Shown here: in pieces, positions 19,124 through 26,648 of the stretch
How positions within the stretch are numbered: the first letter of the stretch is position 1
Layout: every line of letters begins with the position of its first letter
From: Mesorhizobium sp. YIM 152430
Lineage (GTDB): Bacteria; Pseudomonadota; Alphaproteobacteria; Rhizobiales; Rhizobiaceae
DNA: 64,000 bases
Direction of reading: 5' to 3'
NCBI RefSeq assembly: GCF_029210365.1
Contig: NZ_JARGES010000027.1
Coordinates: forward strand, 434,001 to 498,000
The notes under the pieces: generated by a model
The model's input: the letters and a program-made list of their open reading frames with translations, nothing else
Told to the model about the DNA's origin: nothing
Databases searched by the model: none
Program-made: the position numbers and the translations under genes

Positions 19124-19632
19124 CACGCGTCGGCGGCGACCTTCATCGACACGATCGAATCGGGATCCTGCACCGGCTCGCCGCGCTTGATCTTGTCGAC
19201 ATTGTCCATGCCTTCGATCACCTGGCCCCAGACCGTGTACTGGCGGTTGAGGAAGCCGGCATCGCCGAAGCAGATGAAGAACTGCGAATTGGCCGAGTTC
19301 GGATTCTGCGAACGCGCCATCGAGCAGGCGCCGCGGCCGTGATTGGCGTTCGAGAACTCCGCCTTCAGGTCGGCCATGTCGGATCCGCCCATGCCGGCGC
19401 GCCCCGGATTGAAGTCCTTGCCGCCCTTCTTGCCGAACTTGACGTCGCCGGTCTGCGCCATGAACCCTTCGATGACGCGGTGAAAGACGACACCGTCATA
19501 GGCGCCGGCACGCGTCAGTTCCTTGATCCGCGCGACATGACCGGGTGCCAGATCGGGATAGAGTTCGATCGTGACGCTGCCCTTGGTCGTCTCCATGACG
19601 ATCGTGTTCTCCGGATCCTTGATCTCGGCCAT
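19123..19632 (-). CDS. ppiB: Cytoplasmic cyclophilin-type peptidyl-prolyl isomerase
   Basis: This 169-residue cyclophilin begins at the ATG at 19632 (MAEIKDPENTIVMET), in line with rhizobial homologues; an upstream extension lacks conservation. The catalytic core is present: VFHRVIEGFMAQTGD, MARSQNPNSANSQFFI and YTVWGQVIEGMD. There is no signal peptide, so it acts in the cytoplasm on proline isomerisation. It is the second of two tandem cyclophilin genes; the upstream paralogue is exported. The gap between them is 55 bp. Confidence 0.95.
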   Translation of the reverse strand: MAEIKDPENTIVMETTKGSVTIELYPDLAPGHVARIKELTRAGAYDGVVFHRVIEGFMAQTGDVKFGKKGGKDFNPGRAGMGGSDMADLKAEFSNANHGRGACSMARSQNPNSANSQFFICFGDAGFLNRQYTVWGQVIEGMDNVDKIKRGEPVQDPDSIVSMKVAADA

Positions 19633-19687
19633 TAGCGGTTCCTTCCGTGTCTGAATGAAGAATTGTTCGCCCGCGCTCATGCGCAGG

Positions 19688-20263
19688 CTATTCGGCCGTG
19701 CCCATACGGACGCTGACCATGCGGTCCGGGTCGGTCACCGAGCCGTTCATGGCCGGGTCGCCCTTCTTGATGTTGTCGACGAATTCCATGCCGCTCTCGA
19801 CTTCTCCGACGATCGTATAGGCCCCGTCGAGCGGCGGCGCGGCGTCGAACATGATGAAGAACTGCGAGTTGGCCGAATTCGGATCCTGCGCGCGGGCCAT
19901 CCCGACGGTGCCGCGAACGAAGTTCTCCGCCGAGAATTCGGCCGGAATGTTGCCGAGGTCGGAGCCGCCGGTGCCGGCGCGCTGGCTGTTGTAGCCGTTT
20001 TCCATGTCGCCATACTGCACGTCGCCCGTCTGCGCCATGAAGCCGTCGATCACGCGATGGAACGCGACGTTGTCATAGGCGCCCTGCCCGACAAGGGTCT
20101 TGATCTGCTCCACATGCTGCGGCGCAAGATCCGGGCGAAGCGCGATCCTCACCTCCCCGTCCTTGAGCGTGATGATCATCGTGTCCTCCGGCTCTGCGGC
20201 GAGCGCCGAGGTCGCCATGAAGGCGGCGATGAGCGTGGACGAGGCGAAACGGACGAAGGACAT
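19688..20263 (-). CDS. ppiA: Periplasmic cyclophilin-type peptidyl-prolyl isomerase
   Basis: This 191-residue cyclophilin has an N-terminal signal peptide (FASSTLIAAFMATSALAAE), so it is periplasmic. Core motifs match its neighbour: AFHRVIDGFMAQTGD, MARAQDPNSANSQFFI and YTIVGEVESGMEF. The pair looks like a tandem duplication with separate compartments, a pattern common in Rhizobiales. It follows coaD by 18 bp on the same strand. Confidence 0.94.
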   Translation of the reverse strand: MSFVRFASSTLIAAFMATSALAAEPEDTMIITLKDGEVRIALRPDLAPQHVEQIKTLVGQGAYDNVAFHRVIDGFMAQTGDVQYGDMENGYNSQRAGTGGSDLGNIPAEFSAENFVRGTVGMARAQDPNSANSQFFIMFDAAPPLDGAYTIVGEVESGMEFVDNIKKGDPAMNGSVTDPDRMVSVRMGTAE

Positions 20264-20281
20264 GTCGGACTCCCTGGGAAC

Positions 20282-20779
20282 CTAGCTGAATTTCTGGCGC
20301 AACACGGGAGCGACGCTCTTCGGCACGAAGGCCGAGATATCGCCGCCCATTGACGCTATCTGGCGGACGAGTGTGGCGGTAATCGTGCGGACGGACGGAC
20401 TTGCCGGAATGAAGACGGTTTGCAGTTCCGGCGCGATCGTTTCGTTCATGCCGGCCATCTGCATCTCGTAGTCGAGATCGGTGCCGTCGCGCAGCCCCCG
20501 GATTATGATCGATGCGCCCTGTTCGCGCGATGCATTCACGACGAGACCGTCGAAGGCGACCACCTCAAGCCGGGCGGAATCGGTCCCAAGCTCGTCCGCG
20601 CAGGCGCGCTTGATCAGGTCGACGCGCTCCTCGAACGAGAACAGCGGCTTCTTGGAAGCCTGCACGCCGATGCCGACGACGATGCGGTCGGCAACCGCAA
20701 GCGCGCCCTTGAGAACGTCGAGATGGCCGTTGGTCAGGGGATCGAACGATCCAGCGTAAAAGGCAATGCGTTCAGTCAT
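20282..20779 (-). CDS. coaD: Phosphopantetheine adenylyltransferase CoaD
   Basis: CoaD adenylates 4'-phosphopantetheine in the penultimate step of coenzyme A synthesis. I start at the ATG at 20779 (165 residues, [14 protein letters not shown]), the normal family N-terminus. The nucleotidyltransferase TNGHLDV motif (HxGH class), [20 protein letters not shown], and the C-terminal [19 protein letters not shown] are all present. It lies between gyrA and the two cyclophilin genes, the usual alphaproteobacterial neighbourhood. Confidence 0.96.
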   Translation of the reverse strand: MTERIAFYAGSFDPLTNGHLDVLKGALAVADRIVVGIGVQASKKPLFSFEERVDLIKRACADELGTDSARLEVVAFDGLVVNASREQGASIIIRGLRDGTDLDYEMQMAGMNETIAPELQTVFIPASPSVRTITATLVRQIASMGGDISAFVPKSVAPVLRQKFS

Positions 20780-20944
20780 GGGAAGGCTTCTACTCAGACG
20801 AAACGTGGATGGCAAATGCGGGGCGCGGCGTGAACCGCAGATGAACGGTCCTCTCAGAACGCGTTCAGCGGGAAATGACGATTGTCAAGACGGTCGATGA
20901 AACCTTTTGAGTCATTCGTCGTTAATTCGGCAAGGAGACACACC

Positions 20945-21076
20945 ATGATCATCATCATGCTCGCAGCCACCATGACCCTTGCAATGCTGATCGCCACGGC
21001 GTTCGGCCTGCATCAGGAAGCCCAGCGCGTTCGTGTTGAGAACCGGCAGCAGAAGATCAACCGCTACCGGTACTGA
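20945..21076 (+). CDS. 43-aa small membrane protein, unknown function
   Basis: This short plus-strand gene has AAGGAG 7 nt before the ATG at 20945. One N-terminal membrane helix (IIIMLAATMTLAMLIATAF) is followed by a basic, Gln/Arg-rich tail (QEAQRVRVENRQQKINRYRY). The helix-plus-cationic-tail layout with an Nout-Cin topology suggests a membrane-anchored peptide. It sits between divergent coaD and convergent gyrA, 6 bp from the gyrA stop. I cannot assign a function; similar short proteins are often missed in annotation. Confidence 0.6.
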   Translation: MIIIMLAATMTLAMLIATAFGLHQEAQRVRVENRQQKINRYRY

Positions 21077-21082
21077 TCCCTG

Positions 21083-23878
21083 CTATGACTGCTCGTCCGC
21101 GTCTCCTGCGGCATCAGCCGCGGTCTGCGCGACGATTTCGGCTTCGCTTTCCAGTTCCTCTTCGCCGTTCTGCGGGTCGGAAATCCGCTCCACCGACACG
21201 ACCTTTTCGTCCCTCGCCGTATTGAAGATCGTCACGCCCTTCGTGGCGCGGCTGGCGAAACGTATCCCGTTGACCGGCACGCGAATGACCTGACCCGCAT
21301 TCGACACCAGCATGATCTGGTCGTCGTTCTCCACCGGGAACGCCGCGACCAGCGGCCCGATCTCGCCCGTCTTCGACACGTCGGTCGCCCGAATTCCCTT
21401 GCCGCCGCGGCCGATGACGCGGAAATCATAGGACGACGACCGCTTGCCGTAGCCTTTCTCGCTGACCGTCAGGACGAATTCCTCGCGCGCTTTCAACTCG
21501 TCATAGCGCTCGGCCTCGATCTGCGCGTCTTCCGCGACCTCTTCATTCGTCAGCGCGATTTCCTCATCCTCGCCAGTCACCGCGCGACGCTCGGCCGCCG
21601 ACTGTTTCAGATAGGCGGCGCGCTCGGCGGGGGTCGCGTCGACATGGTGCAGGATCGCCATCGAGATGACCGTGTCGCCCTCGCCCAGATTGATGCCCCG
21701 CACGCCCGTCGAATTGCGGCTTTGGAACACGCGAACATCGGTAACCGGGAAGCGGATGCACTGCCCGGAGCCCGCCGTCAGCAGGATGTCGTCATGTTCG
21801 GTGCAGGTATAGACGCCGAGGATCTCGTCCCCGTCCTCGTCGAGCTTCATCGCGATCTTGCCGTTGCGGTTGACCTGCGTGAAATCCGACAGCTTGTTGC
21901 GCCGAACCGTGCCCCGCGTCGTCGCGAACATGACGTCGAGATTGCCCCAGCTTTCCTCGTCCTCCGGCAGCGGCATGATCGTGGTGATGCGCTCGCCTTC
22001 CTGCAAGGGCAGCATGTTGCGCAGGAACTTGCCGCGCGATTGCGGCGTGCCGATCGCCAGACGCCAGACCTTTTCCTTGTAGACGATGCCACGCGAGGAA
22101 AAGAACAGGATCGGCGTGTGCGTGCTGGCCACGAACAGCCGCGTGACGAAATCCTCGTCGCGTGTCGACATGCCCGAGCGCCCCTTGCCGCCGCGCCGCT
22201 GCGCCCGGTAGATCGAAAGCGGCACGCGCTTGATGTAGCCGGAATGGCTCACCGTGACGACCATGTCCTCGCGCGCGATCAGATCCTCGTCGTCCATGTC
22301 CGCGCCGCCTTCGGCAAGCTCGGTGCGCCGCGGCGTGCCGAACTCGTCGCGAACCGCGATCAACTCGTTCTTCACGATCTGCTGGATGCGCGCGCGCGAC
22401 GACAGGATGTCGAGGAAATCCTTGATCTCCTCGCCGATCGCATTGAGTTCGTCTGCGATCTCGTCGCGGCCGAGCGCGGTCAGCCGCTGCAAACGCAGTT
22501 CGAGGATCGCACGCGCCTGCTCTTCGGAAAGGTTGTAGGTGCCGTCCTCGTTGATCCGGTGGCGCGGATCGTCGATCAGGCGGATCAGCGCCTCGACGTC
22601 ATGAGCCGGCCAGCGCCGGGTCATGAGTTGTTCGCGCGCCGTCTGCGGGTCCGGCGCCTTGCGGATGAGCGCGATGACCTCATCGATATTGGCAACGGCG
22701 ATAGCGAGGCCGACCAGCACATGCGCGCGCTCGCGCGCCTTGCGCAGGAGATACTTCGTCCGCCGGCTGACGACGTCCTCGCGGAAGAAGACGAAGGCGC
22801 GCAGCATGTCGAGCAGGTTGAGCTGTTCCGGCTTGCCGCCATTGAGCGCGACTATGTTCGCACCGAACGAGGTCTGAAGCGGCGTGAAGCGATAGAGCTG
22901 GTTCAAGATGACGTCGGCGACGGCGTCGCGCTTCAATTCGATGACGACGCGGTAGCCCTGCCGGTCGGATTCGTCGCGAATGTCGGAAATGCCCTCGATG
23001 CGCTTGTCGCGCACGAGTTCGGCCATTTTCTCGATCATCGACGCCTTGTTCACCTGGAACGGGATCTCGGTGACGATGATGGCTTCGCGGTCGCCGCGGA
23101 TCGGCTCGACGTGAACCTTGCCGCGCATCAGGATCGAGCCGCGGCCGGTCTCATAGGCACTGCGTATGCCGGCCTTGCCGAGCACGAGGCCGCCGGTCGG
23201 GAAATCCGGACCGGGAATGATTTCCATCATCTCGTGCAGTTCGATCGCCGGATTGTCGATCATCGCGACGCAGCCGTCGACGACCTCGGACAAATTGTGC
23301 GGCGGAATGTTCGTCGCCATGCCGACGGCAATGCCGCCCGAACCGTTGACCAGAAGGTTCGGAAAGCGCGCCGGGAGCACCTTCGGTTCCTGGCCGGACG
23401 AATCGTAGGTGTCCTGCCAGTCGACCGTTTCCTTGTCGATGTCCTCGAGCAGTTCGTGGGCGACCTTGGTCAGGCGCGATTCCGTGTAGCGCATCGCCGC
23501 CGGCGGATCGCCGTCGATCGAGCCGAAATTGCCCTGCCCGTCGATCAGCGGCACGCGCAGCGACCAGTCCTGCGCCATGCGCACAAGCGCGTCGTAGATC
23601 GAGGCGTCGCCATGCGGGTGATACTTACCCATCACGTCGGCGACCGGCCGGGCCGATTTCACATATTTCCGGTTCCAGTAATAGGCGCTCTCATGGCTGG
23701 CATAGAGAATGCGCCGATGCACCGGCTTCAGCCCGTCGCGCACGTCCGGCAGCGCCCGGCTGACGATCACGCTCATGGCGTAATCGAGATAGGAACGCTG
23801 CATTTCCTCGATGATGGAAATCGGCTCGATGTCGTCCGGTCCGCCCTGCGGCCCGCGCGGTGTCGTCAAATCGGTCAA
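21083..23878 (-). CDS. gyrA: DNA gyrase subunit A
   Basis: GyrA is the breakage-reunion subunit that introduces negative supercoils with GyrB. The 931 residues include [20 protein letters not shown], the catalytic tyrosine in [11 protein letters not shown], and the C-terminal beta-pinwheel with GyrA-box-like repeats ([19 protein letters not shown]). The start is a TTG at 23878; a stop lies two codons upstream, and later ATGs would cut the conserved N-terminus. No clear Shine-Dalgarno is seen. The quinolone-determining region reads [10 protein letters not shown], with alanine where E. coli has Ser83. Confidence 0.97.
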   Translation of the reverse strand: MTDLTTPRGPQGGPDDIEPISIIEEMQRSYLDYAMSVIVSRALPDVRDGLKPVHRRILYASHESAYYWNRKYVKSARPVADVMGKYHPHGDASIYDALVRMAQDWSLRVPLIDGQGNFGSIDGDPPAAMRYTESRLTKVAHELLEDIDKETVDWQDTYDSSGQEPKVLPARFPNLLVNGSGGIAVGMATNIPPHNLSEVVDGCVAMIDNPAIELHEMMEIIPGPDFPTGGLVLGKAGIRSAYETGRGSILMRGKVHVEPIRGDREAIIVTEIPFQVNKASMIEKMAELVRDKRIEGISDIRDESDRQGYRVVIELKRDAVADVILNQLYRFTPLQTSFGANIVALNGGKPEQLNLLDMLRAFVFFREDVVSRRTKYLLRKARERAHVLVGLAIAVANIDEVIALIRKAPDPQTAREQLMTRRWPAHDVEALIRLIDDPRHRINEDGTYNLSEEQARAILELRLQRLTALGRDEIADELNAIGEEIKDFLDILSSRARIQQIVKNELIAVRDEFGTPRRTELAEGGADMDDEDLIAREDMVVTVSHSGYIKRVPLSIYRAQRRGGKGRSGMSTRDEDFVTRLFVASTHTPILFFSSRGIVYKEKVWRLAIGTPQSRGKFLRNMLPLQEGERITTIMPLPEDEESWGNLDVMFATTRGTVRRNKLSDFTQVNRNGKIAMKLDEDGDEILGVYTCTEHDDILLTAGSGQCIRFPVTDVRVFQSRNSTGVRGINLGEGDTVISMAILHHVDATPAERAAYLKQSAAERRAVTGEDEEIALTNEEVAEDAQIEAERYDELKAREEFVLTVSEKGYGKRSSSYDFRVIGRGGKGIRATDVSKTGEIGPLVAAFPVENDDQIMLVSNAGQVIRVPVNGIRFASRATKGVTIFNTARDEKVVSVERISDPQNGEEELESEAEIVAQTAADAAGDADEQS

Positions 23879-23915
23879 GTGGGTTCACGATCGTGCTGAT
23901 GAATCACAGGCAACT

Positions 23916-23943
23916 TATATAGGAACGGCATCGAAAATGCCAA
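23916..23943 (-). promoter_or_regulatory. Probable gyrA promoter
   Basis: On the minus strand TTGGCA (23943-23938) and TATATA (23921-23916) are separated by 16 bp. Transcription would begin about 30 nt before the TTG start of gyrA. It is a good sigma-70-type match in the divergent gyrA-marC gap; the rest of that gap shows nothing I can name. Confidence 0.5.
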
Positions 23944-24149
23944 ACCGACGCCCCGTTCGCGGTGCCAGATAAGCCACGCTTTATCAACATGTTAGTTGAA
24001 AAGGTTCGATTTACCGCGACAAACTGGGGAAAACGCGGCGATCGTGTGGCGATCGGGCCTACCTGCCGTCCGACTGCACGAGGATGCAGTGCCGGTCCGA
24101 ACATGCGATAAGAGCGCTCCTTAGAGCCACTCGCACCACGGATCTCGAC

Positions 24150-24776
24150 GTGTTCGACGCCATCTTCAATGCCTTCGTTACCCTGCTCGTGACGATCGAC
24201 CCGCCGGGTCTGGCGCCTCTCTTCCTGGCGCTGACGGGCGGCATGAACCGCGCCGAGCGCGCGCAGGTCGGCCTGAGGGCCAGCATCATCGCCTTCGCCA
24301 TTCTGGCCCTGTTCGCCGTGGCCGGCACGACGATCCTCGCCGTCTTCGGCATCACGCTTCCCGCGTTCCGCGTCGCCGGCGGGTTGCTGCTCTTCTACAT
24401 CGCCTTCGAAATGATCTTCGAGCGCCGCAACGAGCGCAAGGAAAAGAGCGCCGACGCCGCCATCACCGTCGACCACATCCGCAACATCGCCGCGTTCCCG
24501 CTGGCGCTGCCGCTCATCGCCGGTCCGGGCGCCATCTCGGCGACCGTCCTGTTGTCGGGCACATTCGAATCGGCCCCCCACCGTGCCCTGCTTGTCGCGA
24601 TCATCGCCGCCTGCATCGGGCTGACCTGGCTCGTCTTCATCGCCGCCGAACGGATCGACCGGTTTCTCGGCGAAACCGGTCGATCGATTCTCACGCGCCT
24701 TCTCGGCGTCATCCTGGCCGCCCTTGCGGTCCAGTTCGTCGCCGATGGCGTCAAGGCGCTTATGGCAGTCGCCTAG
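24150..24776 (+). CDS. marC: MarC-family integral membrane protein
   Basis: This six-helix inner-membrane protein of the MarC/SNARE-like family begins with the family motif FNAFVTLLVTIDPPGLAPLF. I chose the GTG at 24150 (208 residues) because family members start just before this motif; an ATG at 24084 would add 22 hydrophilic residues without helix character. Later blocks are PLALPLIAGPGAIS and TRLLGVILAALAVQFVADG. Despite the name, MarC proteins are not shown to confer multiple antibiotic resistance, and their function is unknown. It converges on the DUF4168 gene (3-bp gap). Confidence 0.88.
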   Translation: MFDAIFNAFVTLLVTIDPPGLAPLFLALTGGMNRAERAQVGLRASIIAFAILALFAVAGTTILAVFGITLPAFRVAGGLLLFYIAFEMIFERRNERKEKSADAAITVDHIRNIAAFPLALPLIAGPGAISATVLLSGTFESAPHRALLVAIIAACIGLTWLVFIAAERIDRFLGETGRSILTRLLGVILAALAVQFVADGVKALMAVA

Positions 24777-24779
24777 CCG

Positions 24780-25238
24780 TTATTGGGCCGGCGCGGGCTC
24801 CGCTGGAGCCGCCGGCTCAGCCGGCTGGCCGACAGCGGCCTGGATATAAGTGTTGATCTGCTCGGCGAGCGCGGGATCGGTCTGCGCCTGCTGGATGATC
24901 GTGCCATACTCCTCGACCGTGATGCCGTCGACGGATTCCACCGCCTCGACCATCTCTTCGCTGGCCTGCTCGCGCACGGTGTTCTGCGCGTCCTCGCCCT
25001 CGGCCTCTTGAAGCTGCGGCGCATAGGTGCGGTTGATCTGGTCGACCTGGAGGAAGGCGACGACGAAGGATTGCAGCTTCGCCTCGTCATAGTTTGCGGC
25101 CGGCGCCGTCTGTTCGGCGGGGGCCTGTGCTGCAGGCGCTTCCATCGTCTCCTGCGCGATCGCAGGCAGCGCGGTCGCTCCCGCAAAGCCCAGCGTGGTC
25201 GCGAGAATTGCTGCGCGGATCTTCATGTTCATCGGCAT
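24780..25238 (-). CDS. DUF4168 family secreted protein
   Basis: The protein has 152 residues from the ATG at 25238, chosen for the GGAAGGG Shine-Dalgarno six bases upstream. A signal peptide (IRAAILATTLGFAGATALPAIAQ) leads to an Ala/Pro/Glu-rich linker. A helical DUF4168 region follows (KLQSFVVAFLQVDQINRTY, ITVEEYGTIIQQAQTDP), then a second Ala/Pro tail. Proteins of this kind are periplasmic or secreted with no known activity. A perfect 8-bp inverted repeat (TGCCGGAA...TTCCGGCA, 25260-25286) lies just upstream of its start. Confidence 0.85.
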   Translation of the reverse strand: MPMNMKIRAAILATTLGFAGATALPAIAQETMEAPAAQAPAEQTAPAANYDEAKLQSFVVAFLQVDQINRTYAPQLQEAEGEDAQNTVREQASEEMVEAVESVDGITVEEYGTIIQQAQTDPALAEQINTYIQAAVGQPAEPAAPAEPAPAQ

Positions 25239-25447
25239 GTTAAGCCCTTCCATTTCGATTGCCGGAAGTATTTCGCAGTTCCGGCATGTTTGGTCGCATC
25301 GGCTCGAAAGGCTTGGGAGAAAGCCGATCGATGAAAACACAACCATGTATTCATCCGACGACGTCGGTGATTTCAGCAACCCGGAGATTGGCATCGATTG
25401 TTCGAATTGCCACTCAATTGATCTTTGAAGGTGAGATAAAAATTCAA

Positions 25448-25478
25448 AAAGGGCCGGTGCAGTGTGCACCGGCCCTTT
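25448..25478 (-). terminator. Rho-independent terminator of ssb
   Basis: A perfect 14-bp inverted repeat (AAAGGGCCGGTGCA, loop of 3, TGCACCGGCCCTTT) is followed on the minus strand by a T run (TTTTTGAATTTTT). It begins 24 bp after the ssb stop codon and is a strong intrinsic terminator. Confidence 0.9.
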
Positions 25479-25502
25479 GCGAAATCATAACGAATGGAAA
25501 GA

Positions 25503-26012
25503 TCAGAACGGAATTTCGTCGTCCAGATCGCGACCATAACCACCGCCGCCGGACTGCCCGCCGCGGCCGCGATCGTCTGACGGACCCGACTGGCCGAAAT
25601 CGCCGCCCCGACCACCCGATTGGCCTCCGCCATAACCGACCTGACCCTGGTCGCCGCCCTGCCCGCGCGAATCCAGCATCTGGAGTTCGCCGCGGAACTT
25701 CTGCAACACGATCTCGGTCGTATAGCGCTCGACGCCGTCCTTCTCCCATTTGCGGGTTTGGAGCTGGCCCTCGATATAGACCTTCATGCCCTTTTTCAGA
25801 TACTGCTCTGCAACCTTGGCCAGATTGTCGTTGAAGATGACGACCTGATGCCACTCGGTCTTTTCCTTGCGCTCACCCGAATTCTTGTCGCGCCAGCTTT
25901 CCGAGGTCGCAATGCGCAGATTGACGACCGGGTCGCCGGAGTTGAGGCGGCGCGTCTCCGGATCGGCCCCGAGATTACCCACCAGAATGACCTTGTTGAC
26001 GCTGCCTGCCAT
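25503..26012 (-). CDS. ssb: Single-stranded DNA-binding protein
   Basis: SSB coats single-stranded DNA during replication, repair and recombination. The 169-residue protein begins [19 protein letters not shown], the canonical start, so I use the ATG at 26012. The OB fold spans about residues 1-110 ([25 protein letters not shown]). A Gly/Gln/Arg-rich disordered linker follows, and the protein ends in the acidic tip DDEIPF that recruits partner proteins. A LexA-type box lies 99 bp upstream, and a strong terminator follows the stop. Confidence 0.98.
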   Translation of the reverse strand: MAGSVNKVILVGNLGADPETRRLNSGDPVVNLRIATSESWRDKNSGERKEKTEWHQVVIFNDNLAKVAEQYLKKGMKVYIEGQLQTRKWEKDGVERYTTEIVLQKFRGELQMLDSRGQGGDQGQVGYGGGQSGGRGGDFGQSGPSDDRGRGGQSGGGGYGRDLDDEIPF

Positions 26013-26110
26013 CTCGCTCTCCAAAACACGCAATTCAATCTTTGGCCGGCACCATAGTGGATGAGGCCGTGCGGTGCGCCGGTGAAGTTCGGGCGGTCCA
26101 CAACAAACAT

Positions 26111-26125
26111 GTTCCGCTTTTGTTC
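26111..26125 (-). promoter_or_regulatory. LexA (SOS) box of ssb
   Basis: GTTCCGCTTTTGTTC is an exact GTTC-N7-GTTC operator, 99 bp upstream of the ssb start. ssb is a recognised SOS-regulated gene in many bacteria, and a second box serves the divergent uvrA, so this is very probably real. Confidence 0.8.
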
Positions 26126-26181
26126 TAAGCGAAACAAAGCCGCCGTCAAGCGAAGTTTTGCTGCGTGCCCGCCAGAACGAC

Positions 26182-26356
26182 GAAGGCCCCTGACCATCGA
26201 GGGTTCAAGGGGCCTTCTTGTCACCGCATGGGTGACTATATCGATAGCCGAGTATCGATCTATAGATTCGAAAGCGACTTTACGTCGTTCGACACACGTC
26301 TCTGATTTTGAGTTGTTCGTCGACAAGCTGTCGACGTGACCGCATCGAAGCGGTCA
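26182..26356. other. Hairpin-dense gap between ssb and uvrA; candidate structured RNA
   Basis: Five perfect inverted repeats follow one another in 175 bp without an obvious gene. They are GAAGGCCCCT/AGGGGCCTTC (26182-26217, loop 16), GTCACC/GGTGAC (26220-26236), ATCGATA/TATCGAT (26240-26259), CGTCGACA/TGTCGACG (26318-26336) and TGACCGC/GCGGTCA (26337-26356). The first could end a minus-strand transcript, though its T tract is weak. No tmRNA, 6S, SRP or RNase P landmark was found. The whole 26013-26648 gap otherwise holds only the two SOS boxes. Confidence 0.4.
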
Positions 26357-26487
26357 GATGAGCCTATCCGGTGGAGTCATGCCTCACCTCATGATTGTCT
26401 CACGGACGTCACCGAGCCGATCGGTTGACCATATGATGGTGCCCCCGCCCCGCCCCTGCGTCAAGCCGAAATCGATGTCAGGAGTAT

Positions 26488-26502
26488 GTTCATTGTTCGT
26501 TC
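26488..26502 (+). promoter_or_regulatory. LexA (SOS) box of uvrA
   Basis: GTTCATTGTTCGTTC contains an exact GTTC-N7-GTTC plus an internal third GTTC. It lies 146 bp upstream of the uvrA ATG. uvrA is a classic member of the SOS regulon, which supports function. Confidence 0.8.
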
Positions 26503-26648
26503 TTTCCGCTTGAAGGTCGCCCCGAAAAGCCGCAAAAAGACCTCGACTGCGCGCTCCGCTCTCGACGGAAGCGCTTGACTACCTAAATGTGCGGCTTGGC
26601 CGGACGGCTCATTCCCGGCATCGCAATCAGGAAGGCGACGTTCGGCTC

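Noticed and set aside
21644-23899. A 750-codon plus-strand open frame opposite gyrA
   Set aside because: Shadow of gyrA third-position GC bias; product is Arg/Asp/His-rich low-information sequence without a domain.
24084-24149. Extended N-terminus of MarC from the ATG at 24084
   Set aside because: The extra 22 residues are polar and Arg-rich, unlike the family, which begins near the GTG at 24150.
24780-25469. Long N-terminal extension of the DUF4168 protein
   Set aside because: The signal peptide and the GGAAGGG site place the start at 25238.
26061-26339. A 92-codon frame in the ssb-uvrA gap
   Set aside because: No ribosome-binding site, Arg/Ser-rich shadow-type composition, and it runs through SOS box and hairpins.
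26126-26487. Possible tmRNA, 6S RNA or SRP RNA in the ssb-uvrA gap
   Set aside because: No tag-encoding frame, no tRNA-like acceptor pair, and no conserved SRP or 6S core could be read.
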